From: Niabella aurantiaca DSM 17617
GTDB taxonomy: Bacteria; Bacteroidota; Bacteroidia; Chitinophagales; Chitinophagaceae
Length of the DNA stretch: 64,000 bases
Direction: 5' to 3'
Assembly (NCBI RefSeq): GCF_000374125.1
Contig: NZ_KB893625.1
Span: 459,649 to 523,648 of the forward strand
The position numbers and the translations under genes are program-made. Shown piece after piece: positions 54,114 through 63,492 of this stretch (position 1 is its first letter; each line of letters opens with the position of its first letter). Below the pieces are notes generated by a model that was given only the letters and a program-made list of their open reading frames with translations, did no database searches and was not told the DNA's origin.

Positions 54114-55274
54114 ATGAAAAGAGAGAAATTGCGTGTCGGTATGATCGGCGGGGGCAAGGATGCCTTTATCGGGGCTGTTCACCGTCTGGCGTTCAATATG
54201 GATGGATTGATCGAATTGAGCTGCGGAGCACTCAGTGTTCATCCGGAGGTTGCCCGTGAATCCGGCGAGCTGCTTTTTCTGCCGGAAGACCGTATTTATA
54301 TGAGCTACGAAGAAATGATCCGGAAGGAAAGCCAGCTGCCGGCAGATAAGCGCATTCATTTTGTGTCGATCGTAACACCCAATTTTGTGCATTTTGCCCC
54401 GGCAATGATGGCATTGGAGCATGGTTTTAATGTGGTCATCGAAAAGCCGATGGTGTTTAGCCTGGATGAGGCAAAGCAGCTGCAGCAGAAAGTGCGCGAA
54501 ACCGGGCTGATGCTCTGTCTGACCCATACCTATACCGGCTACCCAATGGTAAAACAGGCCCGGCAGATGGTGGCGGAGGGTGCTTTTGGTAAGATCCGGA
54601 AAGTGTATGTGGAATATCCCCAGGGCTGGCTGAGCCGCCTGTCTGAACGTGAAGGAAACGCGCAGGCCGCCTGGCGTACAGATCCGAAGAAGAGCGGGAA
54701 GAGCGGTTGTATGGGCGACATTGGTACGCATGCGGCAAACCTGGCAGAGTACATCACCGGTCAGAACATATCAAAGCTATGCGCTGATCTGAACACGATC
54801 GTGGAAGGGCGTAACCTGGATGATGACGGTGCGGTGTTGCTGAAATTTGATCAGGGTGCTTCCGGTGTGCTCATTGCCAGCCAGGTAGCTGCAGGCGAGG
54901 AAAATGCGCTCAGGATCAAGGTTTATGGTGAAAAGGGAGGGCTGGAATGGCACCAGCAGGAACCGAATACCCTGTTGGTAAAATGGCTGGATGCCCCCAC
55001 CCAGGTATATCGCGCCGGCAGCGGATATCTTGGCGACTATGCTAAGCACAATTGCCGCACTCCCGGCGGGCACCCCGAGGGCTACCTGGAAGCCTTTGCC
55101 AATCATTACCGGAATTTTGCAACAGCCTTGCAGGCCAAACTGAATAATGAAACACCCTCAAAAGAAAGTCTTGATTTCCCTTCGGTAGATGATGGGGTGC
55201 GGGGAATGGCATTTATCGACAATGTGGTGGCTTCCTCCCAGTCGGATCAGAAATGGTGGGATTTTAAAGTTTAA
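54114..55274 (+). CDS. Gfo/Idh/MocA-family NAD(P)-dependent oxidoreductase
   Basis: 386 residues. Rossmann start RVGMIGGGKDAFIGAVHR (residues 7-24), EKP motif (VVIEKPMVF, near 108) and the alpha/beta C-terminal domain with GDIGTHAANLAEYITG. It oxidises or reduces a sugar or cyclitol; the substrate cannot be told. No signal peptide, so cytoplasmic. Single gene with its own upstream gap; not obviously part of the D-arabinan locus. Confidence 0.9.
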   Translation: MKREKLRVGMIGGGKDAFIGAVHRLAFNMDGLIELSCGALSVHPEVARESGELLFLPEDRIYMSYEEMIRKESQLPADKRIHFVSIVTPNFVHFAPAMMALEHGFNVVIEKPMVFSLDEAKQLQQKVRETGLMLCLTHTYTGYPMVKQARQMVAEGAFGKIRKVYVEYPQGWLSRLSEREGNAQAAWRTDPKKSGKSGCMGDIGTHAANLAEYITGQNISKLCADLNTIVEGRNLDDDGAVLLKFDQGASGVLIASQVAAGEENALRIKVYGEKGGLEWHQQEPNTLLVKWLDAPTQVYRAGSGYLGDYAKHNCRTPGGHPEGYLEAFANHYRNFATALQAKLNNETPSKESLDFPSVDDGVRGMAFIDNVVASSQSDQKWWDFKV

Positions 55275-55968
55275 GATATTGCGATCTGAGTTTTCAGCCT
55301 TCGGTCTTCAGCAATTGTTGCTGGGCTGAAGGCTGATTGCTGAAATCTTGTTTCGCGCGGCGAAGCCAGGGAACAGCGAACGCAGGCCGTTTTTGATCAC
55401 CGTACTAAGGTATTTCCCGGGTTATAGATCGTACTTGCATTCCGGGTGGCAGTGTTGTTTAAAAAACTGTAGTTGGTGATTGTGGTCGCATGCTGCCCCG
55501 GCGATTGGTTAAAAAGGCGCCGGTATCAGCGCCATCTTATGACCGGGCATCATTTCGTAAAGGTCAGGCACACGGTATAGGATCATCGGATTCCCGTTTG
55601 CCCCGCCCGGTTTTTTGCAATCCATTCATTTATAATACCCGCAGTGTTAAAAGATCCTGTGATGCAACAGGCAGTGCCGGATCATCGAAAATTACCCGCA
55701 AATTTTTAACGGCCTCGAAAATGTTTCCGTAATTTTGGGTCCATCTGATTTTGTAACTTTTGCTTTCAGACGGATTATGCAGAGGAGAGTTCATGGTCTG
55801 TTTCTGTTAAACGATTGAGATCCGGTCCCGGCATTTTTATTGCTTTGGGGTATTGCAGATGCTCATTGTTTTATTGATCAGATCGTTCGGTCATTGGTAA
55901 TGTATAAGCCCAGCATAGAAAACGGAACGGGATCTTTTTGGAGTTGCTGAGCCATCTTCCATTTGAGT
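55275..55968. other. Intergenic region before the ECF sigma gene
   Basis: 694 bp without a supported gene. At 55290-55347 an imperfect inverted repeat of TTTCAGCCTTC / GAAGGCTGATTGCTGAAA words belongs to the degenerate repeat class seen at 22046 and 25530. At 55806-55819 GTTAAACGATTGAG resembles the LacI-type operator but has one broken arm. Confidence 0.4.
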
Positions 55969-56544
55969 ATGTATAACGAGGACAAAAAATTATTAACAGA
56001 AATTGCAGCAGGGAGAGAGCAGGCGTTCCGGCACTTATTCAATAAGTACCACCAGCGGGTAGGAAGCTATATCGTACAGATCACCGGTTCCCGGGAACTG
56101 GCGGAAGAGGTGGTACAGGATGTTTTTTTGAAATTGTGGATGAACCGCAGCACGCTGGAAACGGTAAACAATATCGACGCCTATTTATTTGTTCTGGCTA
56201 AAAATCATGCGTTAAACTACCTGAGAAAACTGGCCCGGGAATTAAAGCAACAGGAAAAATGGAAGAAAGACCCGTCGGCAGCGCCTGCCGCGGACGACCT
56301 GCCGGAAAACGCTTACTACCGTCAGCTGGATGAGGCCATTGACCAGCTGCCGCCCCAGCAAAAGAAAGTGTACCTGTTAAGCCGGCATCAACGGCTGAAA
56401 TATGCCGAAATAGCGCAGGAGCTCAATCTCTCGCGGGAAACCGTAAAAAGCTACCTGCGCATCGCCACTGCTTCAATAACGGCTTATATGACGCAAAACT
56501 CAGATGTAATTGTATTGTTCCTTGTTTTTCTTATCTTTTTTTAA
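55969..56544 (+). CDS. ECF-type RNA polymerase sigma factor
   Basis: 191 residues from ATG 55969 (a TTG at 55963 would add two). Sigma region 2 (FRHLFNKYHQRVGSYIVQITGSRELAEEVVQDVFLKLW, about 17-56) and region 4 (AIDQLPPQQKKVYLLSRHQRLKYAEIAQELNLSRETVKSYL, about 121-162) are clear. The C-terminal end (IVLFLVFLIFF) is unusually hydrophobic. With the FecR and STN-SusC genes downstream it forms a cell-surface signalling set and should switch on the receptor operon. Confidence 0.92.
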   Translation: MYNEDKKLLTEIAAGREQAFRHLFNKYHQRVGSYIVQITGSRELAEEVVQDVFLKLWMNRSTLETVNNIDAYLFVLAKNHALNYLRKLARELKQQEKWKKDPSAAPAADDLPENAYYRQLDEAIDQLPPQQKKVYLLSRHQRLKYAEIAQELNLSRETVKSYLRIATASITAYMTQNSDVIVLFLVFLIFF

Positions 56545-56619
56545 AGGAGGTACCCCCGTTTTGGGGTTACGGAATGTCTTATAGATGTAGCTGTGGGAAA
56601 ATTTATTAAATCAGATTCA

Positions 56620-57810
56620 ATGGATGTGTCAAAGTCAAGATTTGCGTACCTTCTTAACAGTTATCATACAAAAACGGCTACCGACGCTGAGTTGCAGGAA
56701 CTTTTTTATTTATTGGATGAAAAGAAAGAGAAGGATCTGACCCGTTTGCTGCTTGATGAATGGAAAAACCAGCCGGCTACGGCAGCGTTTGAGCCGGCAG
56801 AGAGTGCACGGCTATTGGATGCGGTACTGGAAAAACAGCGGCAGGAACCATTGGTCCGCAATGCAGGCATGGAGAGGAGGGTACTGCTCCGGCGACTGGC
56901 CGTGGCGGCGATACTCCTCATTGTGGCAGGCCTGGGCGCTTATTTTATGATGCGGCCGGCCCCGGGAAAGCCCGCACAGAATATTGCGCGACAGCCGGTA
57001 AAGGAAGATGCCCCTCCCGGTGGCAACAGGGCAACACTGACGCTTGCCGGCGGAAAGACCGTTGTGCTTACGGAAATGAAAAGCGGCGCGGCGGTGGTTC
57101 AGGGTAGCTGCCGCATTACCAAAACAAAGGACGGTCAGCTGATCTACGAGTCGTTGGGAGCCGCCGGTCCGGAAGTTGCAGTAAATACCCTCACGACCCC
57201 GCGTGGCGGCCAGTACCAGGTAGTGCTGCCGGATGGCAGCAGGGTATGGCTGAATGCAGCTTCTTCCTTACAATACCCCACTGCGTTTACTGGCACGGAA
57301 CGTGTGGTAACACTGACGGGGGAAGCGTATTTTGAAGTGGCAAAGAACCGGGCAATGCCCTTTAAGGTAAGATCGGGGGGCGCTGATGTGGAAGTGCTGG
57401 GAACGCATTTCAATATTATGGCATACCCGGAGGAAGGATCAAAAAAAGTGACCCTGCTGGAGGGCGCTGTTAAGATAAGAGCAGCGCAGGCCAGCCAGGT
57501 GCTCCGGCCCGGCGAGCAGGCTGTTTTGGACGACAGGGGCGGAGCCAAACTGATCCGGAATGCAAATACGGAGGAGGCGGTCGCCTGGAAAAGCGGGCTG
57601 TTCCAATTTGATAATGCCGATATTCCCACCATCATGCGGGCGATCGCCCGGTGGTATGACCTGGAGATCCGTTTTGACGGTCCCGTTCCTTCCAAACGGT
57701 TCACGGGCAGGATCTCGCGGAATGTAAAGGCTTCGGAATTGTTGACCATTCTTAAATACAGCGGTATCGATCTTAAAATTAAAGGGAAGACGATTGTTGT
57801 AATGAGCTGA
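56620..57810 (+). CDS. FecR-type anti-sigma factor
   Basis: 396 residues from ATG 56620; a GTG at 56593 is an alternative. Cytoplasmic sigma-binding part (about 1-85), one membrane helix (LLRRLAVAAILLIVAGLGAYFMM, about 90-112), then periplasmic FecR domain (TPRGGQYQVVLPDGSRVWLNAASSLQYPT near 200) and a DUF4974-like C-terminus (PTIMRAIARWYDLEIRF). It holds the ECF sigma factor until the STN domain of the receptor signals substrate uptake. Confidence 0.93.
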   Translation: MDVSKSRFAYLLNSYHTKTATDAELQELFYLLDEKKEKDLTRLLLDEWKNQPATAAFEPAESARLLDAVLEKQRQEPLVRNAGMERRVLLRRLAVAAILLIVAGLGAYFMMRPAPGKPAQNIARQPVKEDAPPGGNRATLTLAGGKTVVLTEMKSGAAVVQGSCRITKTKDGQLIYESLGAAGPEVAVNTLTTPRGGQYQVVLPDGSRVWLNAASSLQYPTAFTGTERVVTLTGEAYFEVAKNRAMPFKVRSGGADVEVLGTHFNIMAYPEEGSKKVTLLEGAVKIRAAQASQVLRPGEQAVLDDRGGAKLIRNANTEEAVAWKSGLFQFDNADIPTIMRAIARWYDLEIRFDGPVPSKRFTGRISRNVKASELLTILKYSGIDLKIKGKTIVVMS

Positions 57811-57836
57811 TAGCCGGTTTAAAGTTTTTTTTATCC

Positions 57837-60800
57837 ATGAAATTAACTTGTGTCATCTCTATTCTGTTAGTCACTTCTATATATTCCAGATCCTATGGTC
57901 AGACGATAACGCTTTCGGCAAAAAAGATCTCAATAGAACGGGTCCTGCTGGCTATAGAAAAGCAAACCGGGTATCATTTTTTTTACAATAAACAGGAAAT
58001 TGAACGGTCAGGCCCCGTATCCATTAACGTGCGCAATGCTTCCATCGAAGCAGCGCTCGATGAATGTTTGCGAAACCTGCCGTTGACCTATAAGATCATC
58101 AATAAAACGATTGTTATAAAAGCCAGGCCGGTATCAAAGCCGGAAGCGGTGCCTTCTTTAAAAGTGGAAGGGCTGGTGACCGATGAACAGGGTAATGTGC
58201 TCCGGGGCGTAAATATAAGGGTGAAAGATACCGCCGTGGGAGCGGTTACGGATGAAAAGGGCCGTTACGCCATTCTCATACCGGACAAACAGGGCATACT
58301 GGTATTTACGCATATCGGGTTTAAAGAACGCGAAGTGCCGGTAGCTTCCCGGGCGGTGATCGATGTTTCCCTGGTCCGGGAAGTGCAGAGGCTCAACGAA
58401 ATTGTTACTATCGGCTACGGCGGTGTCCGGCGCCGGGACCTCACCGGATCGGTAGCTTCTGTGAGCATGGTCGACCTGGAGAAGGCGCCCGTGCGCTCGT
58501 TTGAAGAAGCATTGGCCGGCCGGGTGGCAGGGCTGACGGCCCGGGTGGCGGATGGGCAGCCGGGTGCTCCTGTAGCCGTCACGATCCGCGGCAATAATTC
58601 CATTACGCAGGACAATTCGCCGTTGTATGTGGTGGATGGCTTTCCCATGGAAAACCCCGACAACAATGCGATCAACCCCGCGGAGATCGAATCGATAGAA
58701 GTGCTCAAGGATGCTTCCTCCACGGCTATTTATGGCGCCCGGGGAGCCAATGGGGTGATACTGATCACCACCAAAAAGGGGAAGTACGGGAAACCGGTGG
58801 TGGTGTTCAATACCTATTATGGTTTTCAGGAAAACAAAAAAAAAATGGCGCTGATGAGCCCCTATGAGTTTGTAAAATATATACAGGAGCGGAACCCGGC
58901 CTATGCCGATTCTACCTATTTAACGGAAGGAAGGGACCTGGACTATTTTCGCAATATAAAAGGAACGGATCTTCAGGATACGCTCCTGGGCGCCCGCCCG
59001 TTCCGGAATTATTTCCTGTCATTAAGCGGCGGCTCGGCAGATACCCGGTACAGCATTTCCGGTTCCCTGTTTAACCAGGATGGGATCATCATCAACTCGG
59101 GTTATAAGCGTTACCAGGGACGCATCCGGATCGATCAAAAAGTGCGCGAAGGACTGACAGTGAGTGTCAATGCCAATTACAGCCACCTGGATCAGTATGG
59201 CACCAGCCCCACGCTGGACGGGAACGGGTTCTTCTCGGGCAGCCTGCTCTACAATGTGTGGGCTTTCCGGCCTGTTCCGGGAAGCGGGATCGGTGAAGAA
59301 GACGATGCGGGGCTAAACGACGAGGATTTTATTTACACCTTAAATGGCTTTAACCCGGTAAAGACCGCAAAGAACGAGCTCCGGCGGAAGGTATCAAATA
59401 TATGGACGGCGAATGGGGAGGTGACGTATTCGTTTGCAAAATATTTCCGGTTGAAGATGACAGGCGGGATCACCCGGACGGTGGGCCGGAGCGAAGCGTT
59501 CAATAACAGCCAGACGCCGCAGGGCAGCCCCCTCACCAAGTCGGGCAAAGACAATGGGGTCAGCGGTTCCGTGCTGTACCAGGAACGGCTCAGCGGGGTC
59601 AATGAGAACACGCTGTCGTTCGACCGGAAGATCAGCACGGCCCATCAGCTGAATGTGTTGGGTGGGTTTACCCTGCAGGGCACAAACACTTCCGGCTACG
59701 GGGCTGCGGCCAATCATATACCCAATGAAGCGCTGGGCATTGCCGGTATCGACGAGGGGATCCCCGTATCCATTGATGCAACATCGTCCGCTTATACACT
59801 GGCCTCTTTTTTGGGTCGGGTCAATTATGCGTATCGATCCAGGTACCTGTTTACGGCGTCGCTCCGGGCGGATGGCTCTTCAAAATTTGCACCGCAGAAT
59901 AAATGGAGTTATTTCCCTTCAGGCGCCATTGCCTGGCAGCTTGGCGAGGAGGATTTTATCAGGCCCTTATCTTTTATTTCCAATGCAAAGCTGCGTTTTA
60001 GCTACGGTGCCACGGGCAATAACCGGGTGTCGGACTTTGCCTATCTTTCGAGGATCGGCGTTCCCGCTTCCGGCGGGTACAGTTATGGCGATGCGCCCGT
60101 TCCCGCTGCCCGGCTGGAAGAGCTGGGTAACCGGAACCTGAAATGGGAAACAACGGTACAGGCGGACCTGGGACTGGACCTCTGGCTGTTTGATGAACGG
60201 GTTTCGCTGGTGGCGGATGTATATAAAAAAACAACCTCCAACCTGCTGCTGGATGCTGCGGTGCCCGGTTCTATCGGGTTTACTTCGGTGTTTAAAAACA
60301 TTGGCAAGGTGGCCAACAGCGGTTTTGAGCTGACGCTGAATACGGTCAATATTTTGAACCGGCATTTTAGCTGGAACACCAACTTCAACATCGCTTTTAA
60401 CCGGAACCGGATATTGGCGCTTTCGGAGGGCGAGGATTTCCGGCTTACTACAGCTTCCTGGAATACATTGACATCCAATGTGCCTTTATATATAGCAGCG
60501 GTAGGACGGCCGATCGCCTTATTTTATGGTTATATCTGGGACGGGAATTACCAGTATGCCGATTTTGATGAAACGGCCCCTGGTGTTTATAGCTTAAAAG
60601 AAGGAGTGCCTGGTTATAGTGAAGCCATACAGCCGGGCTTTATCAGGTACAGGGATCTCAACGGGGACGGAACGGTCAACCGTGAAGATGCCACCATAAT
60701 CGGCGACCCGAACCCCGGCTTTACGGGCGGGCTCTCGAATAACTTTTCTTACCGGCACTTTGACCTGAACCTGTTCGTTAATTTTTCGTACGGAGGGGAT

Positions 60801-61217
60801 GTCTTCAACGCAAACCGCATCATCTTTGAAGGAGGGGGGTACAATAACGGGCAGAATATGTTTACAGCTTATACAGACCGGTGGACCCCGGAAAACCAGA
60901 ATAACCGGTATTTCCGCAGCAACGGCGCAGGCCCTGATAATCTTTTGTATTCCACACGCGTCGTTGAGGATGGTTCTTATTTGAAACTGAGAACGGTACA
61001 GCTGGGGTACCGGCTTCCGGAAAAAATAACGGGCCGGATGGGGTTGCGCAGCCTGCGGTTCTATGTATCGGGGCAAAACCTGTACACCTGGTCAAAGTAT
61101 GAGGGCTTTGATCCCGAGGTTTCAAAATTCGGCAATTCCGCATTAAGGCCGGCCTTTGACTATTCGGTATATCCATATGCCCGGACGATAACGTTTGGCC
61201 TCAATGTTTCGTTCTGA
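57837..61217 (+). CDS. SusC/RagA-type receptor 3 with STN signalling domain
   Basis: 1126 residues. Signal peptide (to SYGQ, about 22), STN domain (about 23-100, ISIERVLLAIEKQTGYHFFYN), carboxypeptidase-regulatory-like domain (about 113-190), linker NEIVTIGYGGVRRRDLTGSVASV, plug (IRGNNSITQDNSPLYVVDGFPM), barrel ending GLNVSF. The STN domain contacts FecR, encoded 26 bp upstream. Unusually, no SusD gene follows; an FAD-dependent oxidoreductase gene does. Confidence 0.94.
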   Translation: MKLTCVISILLVTSIYSRSYGQTITLSAKKISIERVLLAIEKQTGYHFFYNKQEIERSGPVSINVRNASIEAALDECLRNLPLTYKIINKTIVIKARPVSKPEAVPSLKVEGLVTDEQGNVLRGVNIRVKDTAVGAVTDEKGRYAILIPDKQGILVFTHIGFKEREVPVASRAVIDVSLVREVQRLNEIVTIGYGGVRRRDLTGSVASVSMVDLEKAPVRSFEEALAGRVAGLTARVADGQPGAPVAVTIRGNNSITQDNSPLYVVDGFPMENPDNNAINPAEIESIEVLKDASSTAIYGARGANGVILITTKKGKYGKPVVVFNTYYGFQENKKKMALMSPYEFVKYIQERNPAYADSTYLTEGRDLDYFRNIKGTDLQDTLLGARPFRNYFLSLSGGSADTRYSISGSLFNQDGIIINSGYKRYQGRIRIDQKVREGLTVSVNANYSHLDQYGTSPTLDGNGFFSGSLLYNVWAFRPVPGSGIGEEDDAGLNDEDFIYTLNGFNPVKTAKNELRRKVSNIWTANGEVTYSFAKYFRLKMTGGITRTVGRSEAFNNSQTPQGSPLTKSGKDNGVSGSVLYQERLSGVNENTLSFDRKISTAHQLNVLGGFTLQGTNTSGYGAAANHIPNEALGIAGIDEGIPVSIDATSSAYTLASFLGRVNYAYRSRYLFTASLRADGSSKFAPQNKWSYFPSGAIAWQLGEEDFIRPLSFISNAKLRFSYGATGNNRVSDFAYLSRIGVPASGGYSYGDAPVPAARLEELGNRNLKWETTVQADLGLDLWLFDERVSLVADVYKKTTSNLLLDAAVPGSIGFTSVFKNIGKVANSGFELTLNTVNILNRHFSWNTNFNIAFNRNRILALSEGEDFRLTTASWNTLTSNVPLYIAAVGRPIALFYGYIWDGNYQYADFDETAPGVYSLKEGVPGYSEAIQPGFIRYRDLNGDGTVNREDATIIGDPNPGFTGGLSNNFSYRHFDLNLFVNFSYGGDVFNANRIIFEGGGYNNGQNMFTAYTDRWTPENQNNRYFRSNGAGPDNLLYSTRVVEDGSYLKLRTVQLGYRLPEKITGRMGLRSLRFYVSGQNLYTWSKYEGFDPEVSKFGNSALRPAFDYSVYPYARTITFGLNVSF

Positions 61218-61290
61218 ATGGGGTACGGGCCTCGGGTTTCGCGGCCGTTTTTTATTTTACCGGTCCTGCGGCAGCGCAGGGTGACCGGGT

Positions 61291-63321
61291 ATGAATTTGA
61301 ATTTTTTGAAAATGAATGAGGATAAAAAATTGCGTGTAAAAAAATGGGTGCTAATGGTGCTCATCGGCAATATGCTGCCGATGAGTCCGGTCGTTGCGCA
61401 GCACCGGAAGGTATTGGAAAGCGATGTATGTATTTATGGCGGAACCTCCGCAGGGGTCATTGCAGCCTATACGGCGATGAAGATGGGAAAAACGGCGGTT
61501 CTGATAGAACCGGGCAGGCATTTAGGAGGATTGACCTCGGGTGGGCTGGGTTATACGGATATCGGTAACAAGTACGTGGTAACCGGTCTGGCGCGGGATT
61601 TCTACCGCCGCATCGGTGCGCATTACGGAAAACTGGAGCAGTGGATATTTGAGCCGAAAGTTGCGGAAAGTATTTTTAATGATTATGTGCGGCGGGCGGG
61701 TTTCCCGGTGTTATTTGAACGCAGGATCATCCGTGCCGGCAAAAAAGGGAACCGCATCCATACCATTACGCTCGAAAGTACCAGGCGGGATTCCGGTCAG
61801 CTGACCGTTCGTGCAAAAGTATTTATAGACTGTAGCTATGAGGGCGATCTGATGGCTGCTGCCGGCGTTTCCTATGCGGTTGGGAGGGAAGCGAACAGCA
61901 GGTATCAGGAAACGATCAATGGTGTTCAATTGATGGAGGGCCACCAGTTTCCGGATGGGATTGATCCTTACAAAATACCGGGAGACCCCGGAAGCGGCCT
62001 CCTTTGGGGCATCAGCACCGGCTCGGTAGCGGTCCCGGGTGCCGGCGATAAAAAAGTACAGGCATATAACTATCGCATTACATTGACGAATGTACCAGAG
62101 AACAGGCTCCCCATCGGCAAACCGGATCGTTATGACCCAGCCAGGTATGCATTGCTGCTCCGTTTAAAAGAACGCCAGCCCTGGAAGTCGCTGAAAGATA
62201 TTTTTATCTGGAGCCGGATGCCCAACGGAAAAACCGATATCAATAACAGGGGTGGCTTTTCTACGGACCTGATTGGGATGAACTGGGCATATCCGGAGGC
62301 GGGTTATGATGAGCGCGCCAGGATCCAGCAGCTGCATGAAGATTATACCCGGGGGCTTCTGTATTTTGTGGGGCATGATCCCCGGGTTCCGGATTTTATC
62401 CGTGAAGAAATGAAACAATGGGGCTACCCTAAAGATGAATATATGGATAATGATAACTGGACACCGCAGCTCTACATCCGCGAGGCCCGCAGGATGGTTG
62501 GAGCGCTGGTAATAACCCAGCATCATTGTACCGGCGAGCAGGTGGTTACCGATGGTGTGGGCATGGCAGCCTATACGATGGATTCGCATAACTGCGACCG
62601 GCAGGTGGTGAACGGGATGGTGAAGAATGAAGGGAACGTGGAAGTGGGCGGTTTTGATCCTTACCCCGTCTCTTACCGGGCCATTACACCCAAACAAAAA
62701 GAAGCTTCCAATTTACTGGTGCCTGTTTGCCTTTCCGCATCGCATATCGCTTTTGGCTCCATACGGATGGAGCCGGTCTTTATGGTGCTTGGGCAGTCGG
62801 CTGCGGTGGCTGCCTGCCTGGCGATCGATCAGCGTGTTCCGGTACAGCAGGTAGATGTAACGGGCATACAAAAAGAACTGAAGCAGAACCCGCTTGCGGA
62901 TGGCAGCGCCGCTGAAATACTGATCGACAATGAGGACAGCACCCAGGTGGTGATCCGGGGCGATTGGGAAAGAAAAAAACGGGGCGGTTACGGGCCATCC
63001 TACCTCCTGGGCCGTTCAAAAGCAGGAGTACCGCCGTCCGTCCGGTTTATACCAGGTGTTAAAAAACAAGGCCCTTATCAGATCTATGCTTATTTTCCAA
63101 AACTGAAGAACACCGCCATCCAGACCGTTGCCCGGATCCATGATGGGAAAAGCGAAACAAGAAAAACCGTCGGCGCATCCGATGTACAGGTGCAGGGCCA
63201 GACCTCCGGCGAATGGGTGGCCCTGGGAACCTATGTGCTTACACCCGGGCAAAAAGCGTTTGTTGAATTGTCCGGCAGCACCCCGGTTGCCGATGCCATC
63301 CTTTTTGTGCCCGGCAAATAA
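61291..63321 (+). CDS. Exported FAD-dependent oxidoreductase with golvesin-like C-terminus
   Basis: 676 residues (an internal ATG at 61312 gives a cleaner signal peptide ending MSPVVAQ). FAD-binding Rossmann motif DVCIYGGTSAGVIAAYTAMKMGKTAVLIE (about 45-73) and the GRHLGGLTSGGLGYTD extension put it in the PF12831-type group. The C-terminal 120 residues (QVVIRGDWERKKRGGYGPSYLLG to the end) resemble the golvesin/xanthan-lyase-associated carbohydrate-binding domain. Such proteins are common in Bacteroidota sugar loci and are thought to oxidise sugars; the substrate is unknown. Confidence 0.82.
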   Translation: MNLNFLKMNEDKKLRVKKWVLMVLIGNMLPMSPVVAQHRKVLESDVCIYGGTSAGVIAAYTAMKMGKTAVLIEPGRHLGGLTSGGLGYTDIGNKYVVTGLARDFYRRIGAHYGKLEQWIFEPKVAESIFNDYVRRAGFPVLFERRIIRAGKKGNRIHTITLESTRRDSGQLTVRAKVFIDCSYEGDLMAAAGVSYAVGREANSRYQETINGVQLMEGHQFPDGIDPYKIPGDPGSGLLWGISTGSVAVPGAGDKKVQAYNYRITLTNVPENRLPIGKPDRYDPARYALLLRLKERQPWKSLKDIFIWSRMPNGKTDINNRGGFSTDLIGMNWAYPEAGYDERARIQQLHEDYTRGLLYFVGHDPRVPDFIREEMKQWGYPKDEYMDNDNWTPQLYIREARRMVGALVITQHHCTGEQVVTDGVGMAAYTMDSHNCDRQVVNGMVKNEGNVEVGGFDPYPVSYRAITPKQKEASNLLVPVCLSASHIAFGSIRMEPVFMVLGQSAAVAACLAIDQRVPVQQVDVTGIQKELKQNPLADGSAAEILIDNEDSTQVVIRGDWERKKRGGYGPSYLLGRSKAGVPPSVRFIPGVKKQGPYQIYAYFPKLKNTAIQTVARIHDGKSETRKTVGASDVQVQGQTSGEWVALGTYVLTPGQKAFVELSGSTPVADAILFVPGK

Positions 63322-63492
63322 ATATGCTGATTTTTTTTAAAGGCCGATACCCCCTTTTTAACAACCGGAGTTGTCTATTAAATATCAGCTGGTTTTTGCA
63401 GCAGGCAAAGCCTTAAGGGATTTGCTGTTGCGAAAGCAGGGACCCGCTGTATTTCAAGATTAGATAATTCCGAATCAATTAAGCCAGGGAGT

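Noticed and set aside
55490-55732. 80-residue open frame
   Set aside because: Composition and sequence look random, there is no promoter or neighbour logic, and it overlaps repeat-like intergenic DNA.
55806-55819. Sixth LacI-type operator (GTTAAACGATTGAG)
   Set aside because: One arm is broken and the next gene is an ECF sigma factor 150 bp away with its own logic; not counted.
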